Source of the DNA: Aquibacillus saliphilus | GTDB lineage: Bacteria; Bacillota; Bacilli; Bacillales; Amphibacillaceae | Assembly: GCF_020404745.1 (NCBI RefSeq) | Contig: NZ_JAIZAP010000021.1 | Span: 1-64,000 of the forward strand | Reading direction: 5' to 3' | DNA length: 64,000 nt | Shown: positions 9,175 to 17,715 of the stretch, piece after piece | Layout of the letters: each line of letters opens with the position of its first letter | Numbering within the stretch: position 1 is the first letter of the stretch | The notes under the pieces: model-generated | Databases searched by the model: none | What the model saw: only the letters and a program-made list of their open reading frames with translations | Told to the model about the DNA's origin: nothing | Program-made: the position numbers and the translations under genes

Positions 9175-9825
9175 CTATTGAGAACCTTTTAATAATTTCG
9201 CACGATATTTTTCACTGGATAAATTTTTTAAATCTTCGCATTCGTCATCAGTTAGAAGTCTTGGTGTTCCAACAGTAGAAGAAATTGTGAATACTTTAGC
9301 AGCTTCTTCAGTAAGCTGCATGAAGAAATAAGCTTCTTTCATTGATTTTCCGACCGTTAACACACCGTGATTTCGCATTACTATGACGTCTGTATTTTCA
9401 ATTACATCCGCAACAGCATCTGCAAGAACATGTGTAGTAGGAATCATGTAATCAAGATATTCCACATTTTTTACCATGGCAGGGAAGTCTGGAAACATGC
9501 TTGGGATATTTTTTCCAGTAGAAGAAACACCAACCGAATAGCTAGGGTGTGCATGAAGTACAGAATTAATATCGGATCTTTTTCTAAAGCATTCTAAATG
9601 CATGAGAATTTCTGAAGATGGTTTTAAATCACTCATTACTTCTCCTGATTCAATATGAATCTTTACCCATTGATCTTCTTCGATTTCTTTTAAATCAAAA
9701 CCACTAGGAGATAAGTACATGTACTCCCCGTCACGCATACTTAAATTTCCACCAGCACCAACTACTAAGCCAGAAGTTACTAATTTTTTTGCGTACTCAC
9801 TTAATTGCTTTTTTACATTTGTCAT
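9175..9825 (-). CDS. fucA: L-fuculose 1-phosphate aldolase
   Basis: Class II, zinc-dependent aldolase that splits L-fuculose 1-phosphate into dihydroxyacetone phosphate and L-lactaldehyde. Zinc ligands and the catalytic Glu align with the E. coli enzyme: Glu72 (PSSEILMH), His91 and His93 (LHAHPS) and His153 (RNHGVLTVG). The phosphate-binding GAGGNLSMR lies at residues 23-31. Length (216 aa) is normal. GGAGGG lies upstream of the ATG. The lactaldehyde-handling enzyme (FucO or AldA type) is not in this window and must be encoded elsewhere. Confidence 0.93.
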   Translation of the reverse strand: MTNVKKQLSEYAKKLVTSGLVVGAGGNLSMRDGEYMYLSPSGFDLKEIEEDQWVKIHIESGEVMSDLKPSSEILMHLECFRKRSDINSVLHAHPSYSVGVSSTGKNIPSMFPDFPAMVKNVEYLDYMIPTTHVLADAVADVIENTDVIVMRNHGVLTVGKSMKEAYFFMQLTEEAAKVFTISSTVGTPRLLTDDECEDLKNLSSEKYRAKLLKGSQ

Positions 9826-9847
9826 GATATTTCCCTCCTCGTGAAAT

Positions 9848-10279
9848 TTAAGAGATTACTCCCTTTTTTAAAATAATATTGGCATAAAGAGCTTTTTCAC
9901 TAGTTGCTACAATTGCATACGCTTTCTTAGATCTTTCATAAAAAGAAAATCGTTCCTCATGCTCAATTTGTTCTTTTGAGATTTGATGTTTTTTTAATTT
10001 TTTTTGATATGTATTCCAAATTTCAGGTTTTTCGTCTTGGTCAGCGTTCACAACTTCCATAAGAGAAATAGGTTTCTCTACAAAAGTATCTAGAGGGAAT
10101 AAAGTAAGGATTGCATCTAAAAGTTCAGGTACACCATGTCCATCACAGCGAACTAAACGATTAGCATAATTCGATGCAGGGAAATTCCCATCTCCAATAA
10201 CGATCTCATCCCCGTGCCCCATTTCATGTAAAATTTTAAGTAGTTCAGGTGATATAATACTAGGAATATTTTTTAACAT
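9848..10279 (-). CDS. fucU: L-fucose mutarotase (RbsD/FucU family)
   Basis: Interconverts alpha and beta anomers of L-fucose so that the isomerase receives its preferred form. Family marks are HEMGHGDEIVIGDGNFPA near residues 14-31, with the catalytic His of GHGD, and YANRLVRCDGHGVPELLDAIL. Length is 143 residues from the ATG at 10279, which sits 8 bases after AAGGAG; an upstream GTG at 10288 overlaps that site and is less likely. It starts 5 bases after the lacI-type stop codon and is surely cotranscribed. Confidence 0.93.
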   Translation of the reverse strand: MLKNIPSIISPELLKILHEMGHGDEIVIGDGNFPASNYANRLVRCDGHGVPELLDAILTLFPLDTFVEKPISLMEVVNADQDEKPEIWNTYQKKLKKHQISKEQIEHEERFSFYERSKKAYAIVATSEKALYANIILKKGVIS

Positions 10280-10284
10280 TCTCG

Positions 10285-11313
10285 TCACTCCTTATCTATT
10301 AATGGTTTAGAAGATTTTCTAATATGGATCTCAGGAGGTAAAATTACTATTCTTTCTTCATCCAAATTATCATTTTCAAGTCTTTCAATTAAGTATTGAG
10401 CACTAATTCTTCCAATTTCTAATGCAGGTTGAGAAGCTACTGTGAAAAATGGATCAAAATGTACATGTTCAATTTCATCAAAACAAACAATTGATACATC
10501 TTCTGGTACGTTTATATTCATTTCGCGTAAAGAACGAATGATACTAATGGCAATAAAGTTATTGGCTGCAAAAATTGCCGTTGGTTGTTTCTTTTTATCT
10601 AAACTCATCAATTTCATTAAAATTTGATGGGCATCTTCTGATTGAACACTTCTAAAATCTAATTCAGATATATAGTGTTCATGGATAGATAAATCATTGA
10701 GTTTTAAGGTTTCAACATAAGCGCGTTGACGCTCACGCGAGGTTGATAAATGATGTGGACCATTCACTAAAGCGATTTTTTCATGACCTATATCTATTAA
10801 ATGTTTGACAAGGTCACGACTACCTTTATAACTATCACCTAGTACATGGTCTCCTACAAAACCATCGATGGTTCGGTCGAATAACACTACAGGAATGTTA
10901 TGTTGGTTTAACTTTTGAATATGTTTAATACTATTATTATTTGTAGGTGATAGGATTACTCCATCTACTCGAGAGGAGAGCATCCTATTAATATAATTTT
11001 TTTCTTTTTCAAAATCTTCATCTGTGTTTGTCATGAAAACACTGTATCCCATTTCAACAGCTTTATCTTCAGCACCTCTGGCAACTTTTGAGAAAAATGG
11101 ATTGGATATATCAGATAATATTAATCCTAATGTTTTTGTTCGCTTGGATATAAGACTTCTCGCAGCTGAATTAGGAACATAACCTAATTCTTTAATTGCT
11201 TTTTCCACTTTTTCTCTTGTTGTCAATCGAATATTCCCAGAATTATTGATTACTCTAGAAACTGTCATAGGAGAAACTTTCGCATTTTTCGCTATATCAT
11301 AAATAGTAACCAT
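10285..11313 (-). CDS. LacI family transcriptional regulator of the sugar island
   Basis: A 342-residue DNA-binding repressor. The N-terminal helix-turn-helix and hinge are classical: YDIAKNAKVSPMTVSRVINN (residues 4-23), then KELGYVPNSAARSL. The periplasmic-binding-like sugar domain follows, with SDISNPFFSKVARG and ILSPTNNN. As first gene of the fuc operon and divergent from the kinase-aldolase-ABC operon, it probably controls both arms. Two sites sharing the core CGATAACA lie at the two promoters (11348-11361 and 11524-11537). The effector is probably fucose, fuculose or a phosphate ester. This is inference; the family fits many sugars. Confidence 0.9.
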   Translation of the reverse strand: MVTIYDIAKNAKVSPMTVSRVINNSGNIRLTTREKVEKAIKELGYVPNSAARSLISKRTKTLGLILSDISNPFFSKVARGAEDKAVEMGYSVFMTNTDEDFEKEKNYINRMLSSRVDGVILSPTNNNSIKHIQKLNQHNIPVVLFDRTIDGFVGDHVLGDSYKGSRDLVKHLIDIGHEKIALVNGPHHLSTSRERQRAYVETLKLNDLSIHEHYISELDFRSVQSEDAHQILMKLMSLDKKKQPTAIFAANNFIAISIIRSLREMNINVPEDVSIVCFDEIEHVHFDPFFTVASQPALEIGRISAQYLIERLENDNLDEERIVILPPEIHIRKSSKPLIDKE

Positions 11314-11347
11314 TTTTATACCTCTTTTTTTGAATTCTTATAAATAA

Positions 11348-11370
11348 TGATATCGATAACAATTATTATA
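11348..11370 (-). promoter_or_regulatory. LacI-type operator and -10 box of the lacI-fuc operon
   Basis: TGATATCGATAACA at 11348-11361 is a near-palindrome centred on CG. A TATAAT -10 box on the minus strand lies at 11365-11370, so the operator sits at the start of transcription. No good -35 box was seen. The site resembles 11524-11537 (11 of 14 bases identical). Confidence 0.6.
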
Positions 11371-11492
11371 TGCAAGTATTTTTACTAAAAAATACTATTC
11401 AAATATTATTGTAATACAAATAACCATTGATATCACCGGTTATAAATAGTTTTATGCAATCGAATTCAATAGTTAGAAATTTCGAATTTTTA

Positions 11493-11550
11493 TTGACACC
11501 TAAGAACGGGTGTGATAATTTTGTGTTACCGATAACAGAAAGCGTTACCA
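11493..11550 (+). promoter_or_regulatory. promoter, LacI-type operator and cre site of the kinase-aldolase-ABC operon
   Basis: TTGACA at 11493-11498 is a consensus -35, followed by GATAAT/TAATTT around 11514-11521. TGTTACCGATAACA (11524-11537) is a 14-base near-palindrome like the operator at 11348. The overlapping AGAAAGCGTTACCA (11537-11550) matches the CcpA site pattern TGWNANCGNTNNCA at all but the first base. Together they predict induction by a sugar and repression by preferred carbon sources. Confidence 0.65.
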
Positions 11551-11572
11551 AAAAAGGTGGGAGAGTGATGAG

Positions 11573-13081
11573 ATGCCTTTAAGTACACCGTTGATACTGG
11601 CTCATGATATTGGAACGAGTGGTGTGAAAGCAACACTCTTTAATACGAGTGGAGTGGTGAAAGGCAGTTTTACTTCTCCATATCGTACTTCCTATTTAGG
11701 ACATAATGAAGTAGAACAGAATCCACTTAACTGGTGGCAAGCAATTTGTGAGTCCACAAATTATTTAATTAAAGAAAATAATATAGAACCTTCACAAATT
11801 AATGTAGTGACATTTAGTGGCCAAATGATGGGGGTTGTGCCAGTAGATAAAAAAGGTGATTCTATTCATCCAGCTATTATTTGGGCAGATATGCGAGCAA
11901 CAAAACAAGCAAATCTAGCAACGACGTCTTTAGGTGAAGATTATCTTTATCATATCACTGGTAATAAAATGACTTCTTCTTATAGTGGACCTAAAATAGC
12001 TTGGATAAAAGAAAATAAACCGAAAATCTATCAAGCTACTTATAAGTTTCTTCAAGCAAAAGATTATATAGTAGCAAAATTAACAGGTGCATTTTTAACT
12101 GATTATTCGGATGCCAGTGGAACCAATTTATTCGATATTCACCAAAAGAAATGGTGTGATGACATCATTGACTTTTGGAAAATAGATAAAAGTAAATTAC
12201 CAGACGTGGTTGCATCAACTAAAGTTGCGGGGACTGTTAAAGAACAAGTAGCAAGTGAAATAGGATTACTAGAAGGAACACCTGTCGTAATTGGTGGCGC
12301 AGATGGCTCTTGCGCAGCGTTAGGAGCAGGTATTGTAAACGTTGGGGATGCATTTAACTATTTAGGATCCTCATCATGGGTAGCTGGTGTAAGTGACAAT
12401 CCTATAATTGATGAGCAAAAAAGAATCTTTAATTTTATCCATTTAGATGATACAAAAATAATGCCAATTGGTACCATGCAAGCGGCGGGTACTCTGATAG
12501 ATTGGGTCATTACACAGTGGTATCGAGATTATTCGCTCACAGATAAGAAAAAAGCATATCAAGTGATGAATCAAGAAATAGAACAATCAACCATAGGTGC
12601 TAATGGTCTTACTTTTCTACCATATATGTTAGGAGAAAGATCACCCTGGTGGAAAGAAGAAATTAAAGCTTCTATTTTAGGTTTGACACCAGAACACAAA
12701 AGAGGTGATTTTTCCCGAGCTGCTATGGAAGGGATTACACTAAATCTAAGATTAATCTTAGATGCCCTTGAGGAAAGCGGCTTATCGATGAAGGAGTTCT
12801 GGTTATTTGGAGGGGGAGCCAATAGTATGATTTGGCGACAAATGGTATCAGACTTATTTCAAAAGCCTATCAACATTCCATGTGATGTAGAAGAAACAAC
12901 ATCAAAAGGTGCGGCAATTGTTGGTGGAATAGGAGTTGGACTTTTGAAAGACTTTTCAGTTGCAAAAGAGTGGCAAAACCACGAAACAACAATTTTTTCA
13001 AATCAAAAAACACATAAAGAATACAATGAATTATTAAATCGGTTTACAATAGCCTATTATAAAACAGAACAATTTTACTAA
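11573..13081 (+). CDS. FGGY family carbohydrate kinase (xylulokinase-like)
   Basis: Cytosolic ATP-dependent kinase of 502 residues. Marks of the xylulokinase branch are HDIGTSGVKATLFN (11-24), FSGQMMG (81-87), IWADMRA and VVIGGADGSCAALGAG with the probable catalytic Asp244. The true substrate is not settled. A xylulokinase role would normally come with xylose isomerase, which is absent, and fuculose already has its own kinase across the promoter. The next gene encodes an FSA-type aldolase, so this kinase may make a ketose phosphate for it. GGTGGGAGAG precedes the ATG by 7 bases. It is the first gene of a five-gene operon. Confidence 0.82.
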   Translation: MPLSTPLILAHDIGTSGVKATLFNTSGVVKGSFTSPYRTSYLGHNEVEQNPLNWWQAICESTNYLIKENNIEPSQINVVTFSGQMMGVVPVDKKGDSIHPAIIWADMRATKQANLATTSLGEDYLYHITGNKMTSSYSGPKIAWIKENKPKIYQATYKFLQAKDYIVAKLTGAFLTDYSDASGTNLFDIHQKKWCDDIIDFWKIDKSKLPDVVASTKVAGTVKEQVASEIGLLEGTPVVIGGADGSCAALGAGIVNVGDAFNYLGSSSWVAGVSDNPIIDEQKRIFNFIHLDDTKIMPIGTMQAAGTLIDWVITQWYRDYSLTDKKKAYQVMNQEIEQSTIGANGLTFLPYMLGERSPWWKEEIKASILGLTPEHKRGDFSRAAMEGITLNLRLILDALEESGLSMKEFWLFGGGANSMIWRQMVSDLFQKPINIPCDVEETTSKGAAIVGGIGVGLLKDFSVAKEWQNHETTIFSNQKTHKEYNELLNRFTIAYYKTEQFY

Positions 13082-13092
13082 GGAGAGAGACA

Positions 13093-13758
13093 ATGGAAAT
13101 ATATTTAGATACAGCGAATAGTGACCATGTTGAATTTGCGAATCGTTATCCGTTTTTAGATGGGATCACTACGAATCCTAGTATTATCGCAAAAGAATCT
13201 TTTGAACATAAAGAAATAATGAAACACATTAATGAAAAAGTGAACGGAAAGATATGGATGCAAGTAACTGAAGAAAAAGCAGACCGTATGTATGAACAAG
13301 CAATGGAGCTTAAAGATTGGGTAGATCATCCAGTTATTAAATTACCAATGACAGAAGATGGGCTAGAAGCAGCGTATTTGCTTCGCGAGAAAAATATAGA
13401 GGTTAATATGACGTTGATTTATACACTATCTCAAGTTGTGTTAGCAGCAAAAGCGAACGTTACATATATCAGCCCTTACATTGGAAGGTTAGATGATCAA
13501 TCTTTACAAGGTCAACAGTTTATCCAACATGCAAAAGAAATTATTCAATCATTAGGCGCATCAACCAAGATCATTGGAGCAAGTATTCGTACTACTCAAG
13601 TAGTTTCAGATTTAGCAAGATTTGGCTATGATGCTGTAACAGTCCCATTTCCTATTTTAAAGAAAATGTTTCATTCACCTTTAACTCAAGAAGGTTTGAC
13701 TGCGTTCCAAGAAGATTGGGAGAGTTATATGGAAAGAACAGAAATCCATAAACCTTAA
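13093..13758 (+). CDS. transaldolase-family aldolase (fructose-6-phosphate aldolase/TalC type)
   Basis: A 221-residue class I aldolase of the small transaldolase-like family. Visible are Asp6 in YLDTANS, TTNPSIIAKE (26-35), the Schiff-base lysine Lys83 in VIKLPMT, and SPYIGRLDD (127-135). Members either transfer dihydroxyacetone units or cleave fructose 6-phosphate to dihydroxyacetone and glyceraldehyde 3-phosphate. Placement 11 bases after a sugar kinase suggests it acts on that kinase's product. The length is typical of FSA/TalC and shorter than full transaldolases. The exact reaction cannot be assigned from sequence. Confidence 0.85.
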   Translation: MEIYLDTANSDHVEFANRYPFLDGITTNPSIIAKESFEHKEIMKHINEKVNGKIWMQVTEEKADRMYEQAMELKDWVDHPVIKLPMTEDGLEAAYLLREKNIEVNMTLIYTLSQVVLAAKANVTYISPYIGRLDDQSLQGQQFIQHAKEIIQSLGASTKIIGASIRTTQVVSDLARFGYDAVTVPFPILKKMFHSPLTQEGLTAFQEDWESYMERTEIHKP

Positions 13759-13775
13759 AGGAAAGGAGCTTTATA

Positions 13776-15260
13776 ATGGCAAATAAAATATTAGAAATGA
13801 GAAACATCTCTAAGTCTTTTCCTGGTGTAAAAGCATTATCTAAAGTGCAATTAGATTTATATGAAGGAGAAGTATTAGCGCTGATTGGTGAAAATGGTGC
13901 AGGTAAATCTACTTTAATGAAGATTCTGACGGGTATCTATCAAAAAGATGAAGGAACTGTCGTTTATGATGGAAGAGAAATAGCTCCTGTTAACACAAAA
14001 GAAGCGCAAGAAATGGGGATCAACATTGTTCACCAAGAATTGAACTTAATGCGGGATTTGACTGTTGCTGAAAATATTTTTATTGGAAGAGAACCTAGAG
14101 CGGGATTTGACTTTTTTATCAAAAGTAAAGAGTTAAATCGAAAGACAGACGAATTGTTTAAACAGTTAAATATTGATCTGGATGCAAAAACTAAAATATC
14201 CCAGTTAACCGTAGCGAAACAGCAGATGGTTGAAATCGCAAAAGCTTTATCCTTCAATGCTAAAATTCTAATAATGGATGAACCAACTGCTTCATTAACG
14301 GATACAGAAATCAATACACTTTTTGATATGATTAATCGATTACGTAAACAAGGTGTAGGAATTATTTATATTTCTCACAGAATGGAAGAATTAAAAAGAA
14401 TATCAGACCGAATAACGGTTATGCGAGATGGAAAGTATATTGATACACTTTCGACTGAAACAACAGAAATTAGTCAAGTAGTATCTTTAATGGTAGGAAG
14501 AGAAATAACAATCGAACAAAAAGAATCCAATCCAGATGACTTTACAGAAGTAGTTTTAGAAGCAAAGAATTTGAAGAATAAATATTTGAAAGATGTGTCC
14601 TTTCATTTAATGAAAGGAGAAATTTTAGGTTTTGCTGGGTTGGTAGGGGCAGGTCGAACGGAAGTTGCTCGAGCAATCTTTGGTGCTGATCCATTTACTG
14701 GAAGTATTAAAATTCATGGTGAAGAAGTCAATATTAAAGAACCAGTGGATGCTGTGAATCATGGAATAGGATACTTATCAGAAGATAGAAAACAATTTGG
14801 TTTGATGTTAGATATGACAGTGATGGAGAATATATCAATCTCTTCTTTAGGAAAATATACGAAAGCCTTGTTTGTAAAACCGTCACAAATGAAAGCGGAT
14901 GCACAAGAATATTCTGCTAGTTTGAAAGTGAAAACCCCAAGTGTTAATCAACCAGTAAAATTGTTATCTGGTGGGAATCAACAGAAAGTCGTTATTGCTA
15001 AATGGTTACTAAAGAATTCTGACATCCTTATCTTTGATGAACCAACTAGAGGTATAGATATAGGTGCAAAACAGGAAATATACGATTTGCTAGAAAAACT
15101 TGCTGATAAAGGGAAATCTATTATTATGATTTCTTCAGAATTACCAGAAGTTCTCCGTTTAAGTGATCGAATTGTGGTCATGAATGAAGGGCGTGTAACT
15201 GGAGAATTATTGAATAAGGATGCAAATCAAGAAAAAATTATGGGGTATGCAACAAAGTAA
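13776..15260 (+). CDS. sugar ABC transporter ATP-binding protein (RbsA class)
   Basis: A 494-residue double ABC cassette of the ribose/xylose/galactose class. The first half has Walker A GENGAGKST (38-46), signature-like LTVAKQQMVEIAKAL and Walker B ILIMDEPTASL. The second half has the usual degenerate P-loop GLVGAGRTE, followed by LSGGNQQKVVIAKWL and ILIFDEPTRGIDIGAK. It energises uptake through the permease and lipoprotein encoded next. AAGGAAAGGAG precedes the ATG. The substrate is unknown; L-fucose is likely because no other transporter is encoded in the island. Confidence 0.92.
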   Translation: MANKILEMRNISKSFPGVKALSKVQLDLYEGEVLALIGENGAGKSTLMKILTGIYQKDEGTVVYDGREIAPVNTKEAQEMGINIVHQELNLMRDLTVAENIFIGREPRAGFDFFIKSKELNRKTDELFKQLNIDLDAKTKISQLTVAKQQMVEIAKALSFNAKILIMDEPTASLTDTEINTLFDMINRLRKQGVGIIYISHRMEELKRISDRITVMRDGKYIDTLSTETTEISQVVSLMVGREITIEQKESNPDDFTEVVLEAKNLKNKYLKDVSFHLMKGEILGFAGLVGAGRTEVARAIFGADPFTGSIKIHGEEVNIKEPVDAVNHGIGYLSEDRKQFGLMLDMTVMENISISSLGKYTKALFVKPSQMKADAQEYSASLKVKTPSVNQPVKLLSGGNQQKVVIAKWLLKNSDILIFDEPTRGIDIGAKQEIYDLLEKLADKGKSIIMISSELPEVLRLSDRIVVMNEGRVTGELLNKDANQEKIMGYATK

Positions 15261-15289
15261 CACTAATCATTTTTAGGGAGTGAAAACAG

Positions 15290-16282
15290 ATGGCAGATAC
15301 TGCAGTTAATAAACAAGGGAATAGCAAAAAGCTATTAGGAGGTTCCCAAGCACTACAACAAATCCTAGCTTTTGCTAGTTTAATTATTTTAATTATCTTT
15401 TTCTCTGTTGCATCAGAAAACTTTTTAACATGGTCAAACGTCGAAGGGATTTTATTATCTACGACTGTTATTGGTATTTTAGCATTAGGAACGACATTTG
15501 TAATTATCACTGGTGGGATTGATTTATCCATTGGTACAGGAATGACTTTGACGTCTGTTATGACGGGTGTATTTATTGTCTATTTAGGATTACCCGTTAT
15601 TGTAGGGATACTAGGTGGTGTTCTGATGGGGGGGTTAATCGGATTTGTATCTGGTTTTTCTGTATCCATACTTCGCATACCGCCATTTATTGCAACGCTA
15701 GCAATGATGATGATAGCAGAAGGGTTATCATTAGTTATTTCAGGAGCTTCGCCTATTTATTTTAGTGATGTAGAAGGTTTTAATCAAATTGCACTTGGAT
15801 CTATCATTCCAGCAATCTCTGTTCCAAACGCAGTATTAATATTTTTTGTTATGGTAATTATAGGTTGGATTTTATTATCCAAAACGATTGTAGGAAGATA
15901 TACGTTCTCTATTGGTAGTAATGAAGAAGCAACTCGATTATCCGGTATTAATGTGAAAAAATGGAAGATGATTATTTATACCATCGCTGGATGTTTTACT
16001 GGTGTTGCAGGTGTTATTATGGCTTCTCGTTTAAATTCCGCACAGCCATCATTAGGTATGGGGTATGAATTAGAAGCAATTGCAGCAGTTGTTATTGGTG
16101 GTACATCCCTAAGTGGTGGTAAAGGGTCATTAATTGGTACTATGATTGGTGCTTTAATTATGAGTGTTTTAACAAATGGTTTACGTATCATGTCGATTCC
16201 TCAAGAATGGCAAACAGTTGTAATTGGTTTTGTTATCTTGCTTGCTGTTTACTTTGATATGTTACGTAAAAAAGGTGAATAA
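15290..16282 (+). CDS. sugar ABC transporter permease (RbsC class)
   Basis: A 330-residue integral membrane protein with about 8-10 hydrophobic segments. Family marks are GTTFVIITGGIDLSIG (near residues 61-76), GFVSGFSVSILRIPPFIATLAMMMIAEG, NEEATRLSGINV and AVVIGGTSLSGGKGS. It forms the channel of the sugar importer with the RbsA-class ATPase 29 bases upstream. GGGAGTG precedes the ATG. There is no separate second permease gene, as usual for this class. Confidence 0.92.
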   Translation: MADTAVNKQGNSKKLLGGSQALQQILAFASLIILIIFFSVASENFLTWSNVEGILLSTTVIGILALGTTFVIITGGIDLSIGTGMTLTSVMTGVFIVYLGLPVIVGILGGVLMGGLIGFVSGFSVSILRIPPFIATLAMMMIAEGLSLVISGASPIYFSDVEGFNQIALGSIIPAISVPNAVLIFFVMVIIGWILLSKTIVGRYTFSIGSNEEATRLSGINVKKWKMIIYTIAGCFTGVAGVIMASRLNSAQPSLGMGYELEAIAAVVIGGTSLSGGKGSLIGTMIGALIMSVLTNGLRIMSIPQEWQTVVIGFVILLAVYFDMLRKKGE

Positions 16283-16354
16283 ACTATTAATCTTTGGTTT
16301 TAACTCATTAAAGGAGTTATTTCATAAAAAAACTTGTACAAAGGGGAGTTTAGT

Positions 16355-17386
16355 ATGAAAGTAAAAAAGTTTCTAGCATTTCTTGTTGTCTTAGCGTCAA
16401 TGTTGTTGGTGTTAGCTGCATGTGGTAGTGGTGATGAAGAATCTAGTTCAAGTGATTCAAGTTCTGAAAATGGACAATCAAAAGAAGAGTCTTCGGATAC
16501 TGAAGCAGATGATGATAAACCTTATATCGCAATTATTTCTAAAGGTTTTCAGCATCAATTCTGGCAAGCCGTGCAAAAAGGTGCAGAGAAAGCAGCGGAA
16601 GAATTTGATGTAGAAATTACATTTGAAGGTCCAGATAACGAATCACAAGTTGATAAGCAAATTGAAATGTTAAGAGCTGCATTAGATAAAGACCCAGATG
16701 CAATTGGTTTTGCTGCGTTGGATTCACAAGCATCTGCACCACTTTTAGAAGATGCTCAAGAAAAAGATATTCCAGTGGTAGCGTTTGACTCTGGTGTGGA
16801 TAGTGACATTCCGATTACAACTGCTGCTACTGATAACTATGCTGCAGCTGCAGAAGCAGCACACCAAATGGCAAGTTTAATAGGTGAAAAAGGTAAAGTG
16901 GCACTAGTTGTTCATGACCAGGTATCTGTAACAGGTGTTGATCGTCGTGATGGTTTTATGGAAACAATTGAAAATGAATATCCAAATATTGAAGTAGTAG
17001 ATACACAATATGGTAAAGGGGATCACTTAGAATCTACTAACTTAGCCAAAACTATGCTTCAAGCCCATCCAGATTTAGCTGGTATTTATGGTTCTAACGA
17101 AGGTTCTGCCATTGGTGTTGTTAATGCGGTTCAAGAGTTAGGAAAAGAAGGAGAAGTAGTAGTTGTAGGTTTTGATTCTGGTAAACAACAAATTGATGCG
17201 ATTAATAACGGAGTCTTGTCAGGAGCAATTACACAAAATCCAGAAAGTATTGGATATGAAACAGTAAAAGCTGCTGTAGATGCGTTAAATGGAGAAGAAG
17301 TTCCGGAAATGATTGACACAGGATTCTACTGGTATGATAGTGAAAATATTGAAGATGAAGAAATTCAAGCAGCTATCTATGAGTAA
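16355..17386 (+). CDS. sugar-binding lipoprotein of ABC transporter (RbsB class)
   Basis: A 343-residue exported solute receptor. The signal peptide ends in the lipobox LVLAAC, followed by an acidic serine-rich linker of about 40 residues and a type I periplasmic-binding domain starting at PYIAIISKGFQHQFWQAV. Sugar-pocket features include the aromatic Phe/Trp near its start, GVDRRDG, YGSNEGSAIGVVNAV and VVGFDSG. The ATG at 16355 follows AAGGGGAG by 6 bases; an upstream TTG lacks such a site. A small stem (TAACTC 16301-16306 with GAGTTA 16314-16319) lies before the gene, where mRNA processing often allows higher receptor expression. Confidence 0.9.
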   Translation: MKVKKFLAFLVVLASMLLVLAACGSGDEESSSSDSSSENGQSKEESSDTEADDDKPYIAIISKGFQHQFWQAVQKGAEKAAEEFDVEITFEGPDNESQVDKQIEMLRAALDKDPDAIGFAALDSQASAPLLEDAQEKDIPVVAFDSGVDSDIPITTAATDNYAAAAEAAHQMASLIGEKGKVALVVHDQVSVTGVDRRDGFMETIENEYPNIEVVDTQYGKGDHLESTNLAKTMLQAHPDLAGIYGSNEGSAIGVVNAVQELGKEGEVVVVGFDSGKQQIDAINNGVLSGAITQNPESIGYETVKAAVDALNGEEVPEMIDTGFYWYDSENIEDEEIQAAIYE

Positions 17387-17404
17387 GTAGAAAAAGTAGT
17401 ATAA

Positions 17405-17446
17405 AGAAACCATTTGCTTGTATTAAAAGCGATGGTTTCTTTTTTG
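17405..17446 (+). terminator. terminator of the sugar ABC operon
   Basis: AGAAACCAT (17405-17413) pairs with ATGGTTTCT (17432-17440), with an inner GCTT/AAGC pair and a trailing T-run. Confidence 0.8.
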
Positions 17447-17715
17447 TTTAAAAAAGATAGAAAAAGTATAAGTCCCAAAAAAGCAGTACTTTTATCATGA
17501 CAATCTTCACCGTTAATCTAAAACGAATATTGAAACTAATGAGTTAAACATAAGCAAATTAGAATACATGAATCAATAAAAAGACGACTTTAATTGAAAT
17601 AAAATTCGTCTTTTTTGATAACAAATTTCACTTAAACTGAATTATCATAAGATTTACAATGTCCGCCGAAATATGCCTTTTTTTCTTAATGAATTTATTT
17701 CAAACTGTCCATCTC
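17447..17715. terminator. intergenic region with bidirectional hairpin at 17579-17614
   Basis: AAAAGACGA and TCGTCTTTT arms (about 17579-17587 and 17606-17614) flank an AT-rich loop, with A-run and T-run on the two sides. The hairpin could end the leftward CDF gene as well as rightward readthrough. No gene is seen in the remaining bases. Confidence 0.55.
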
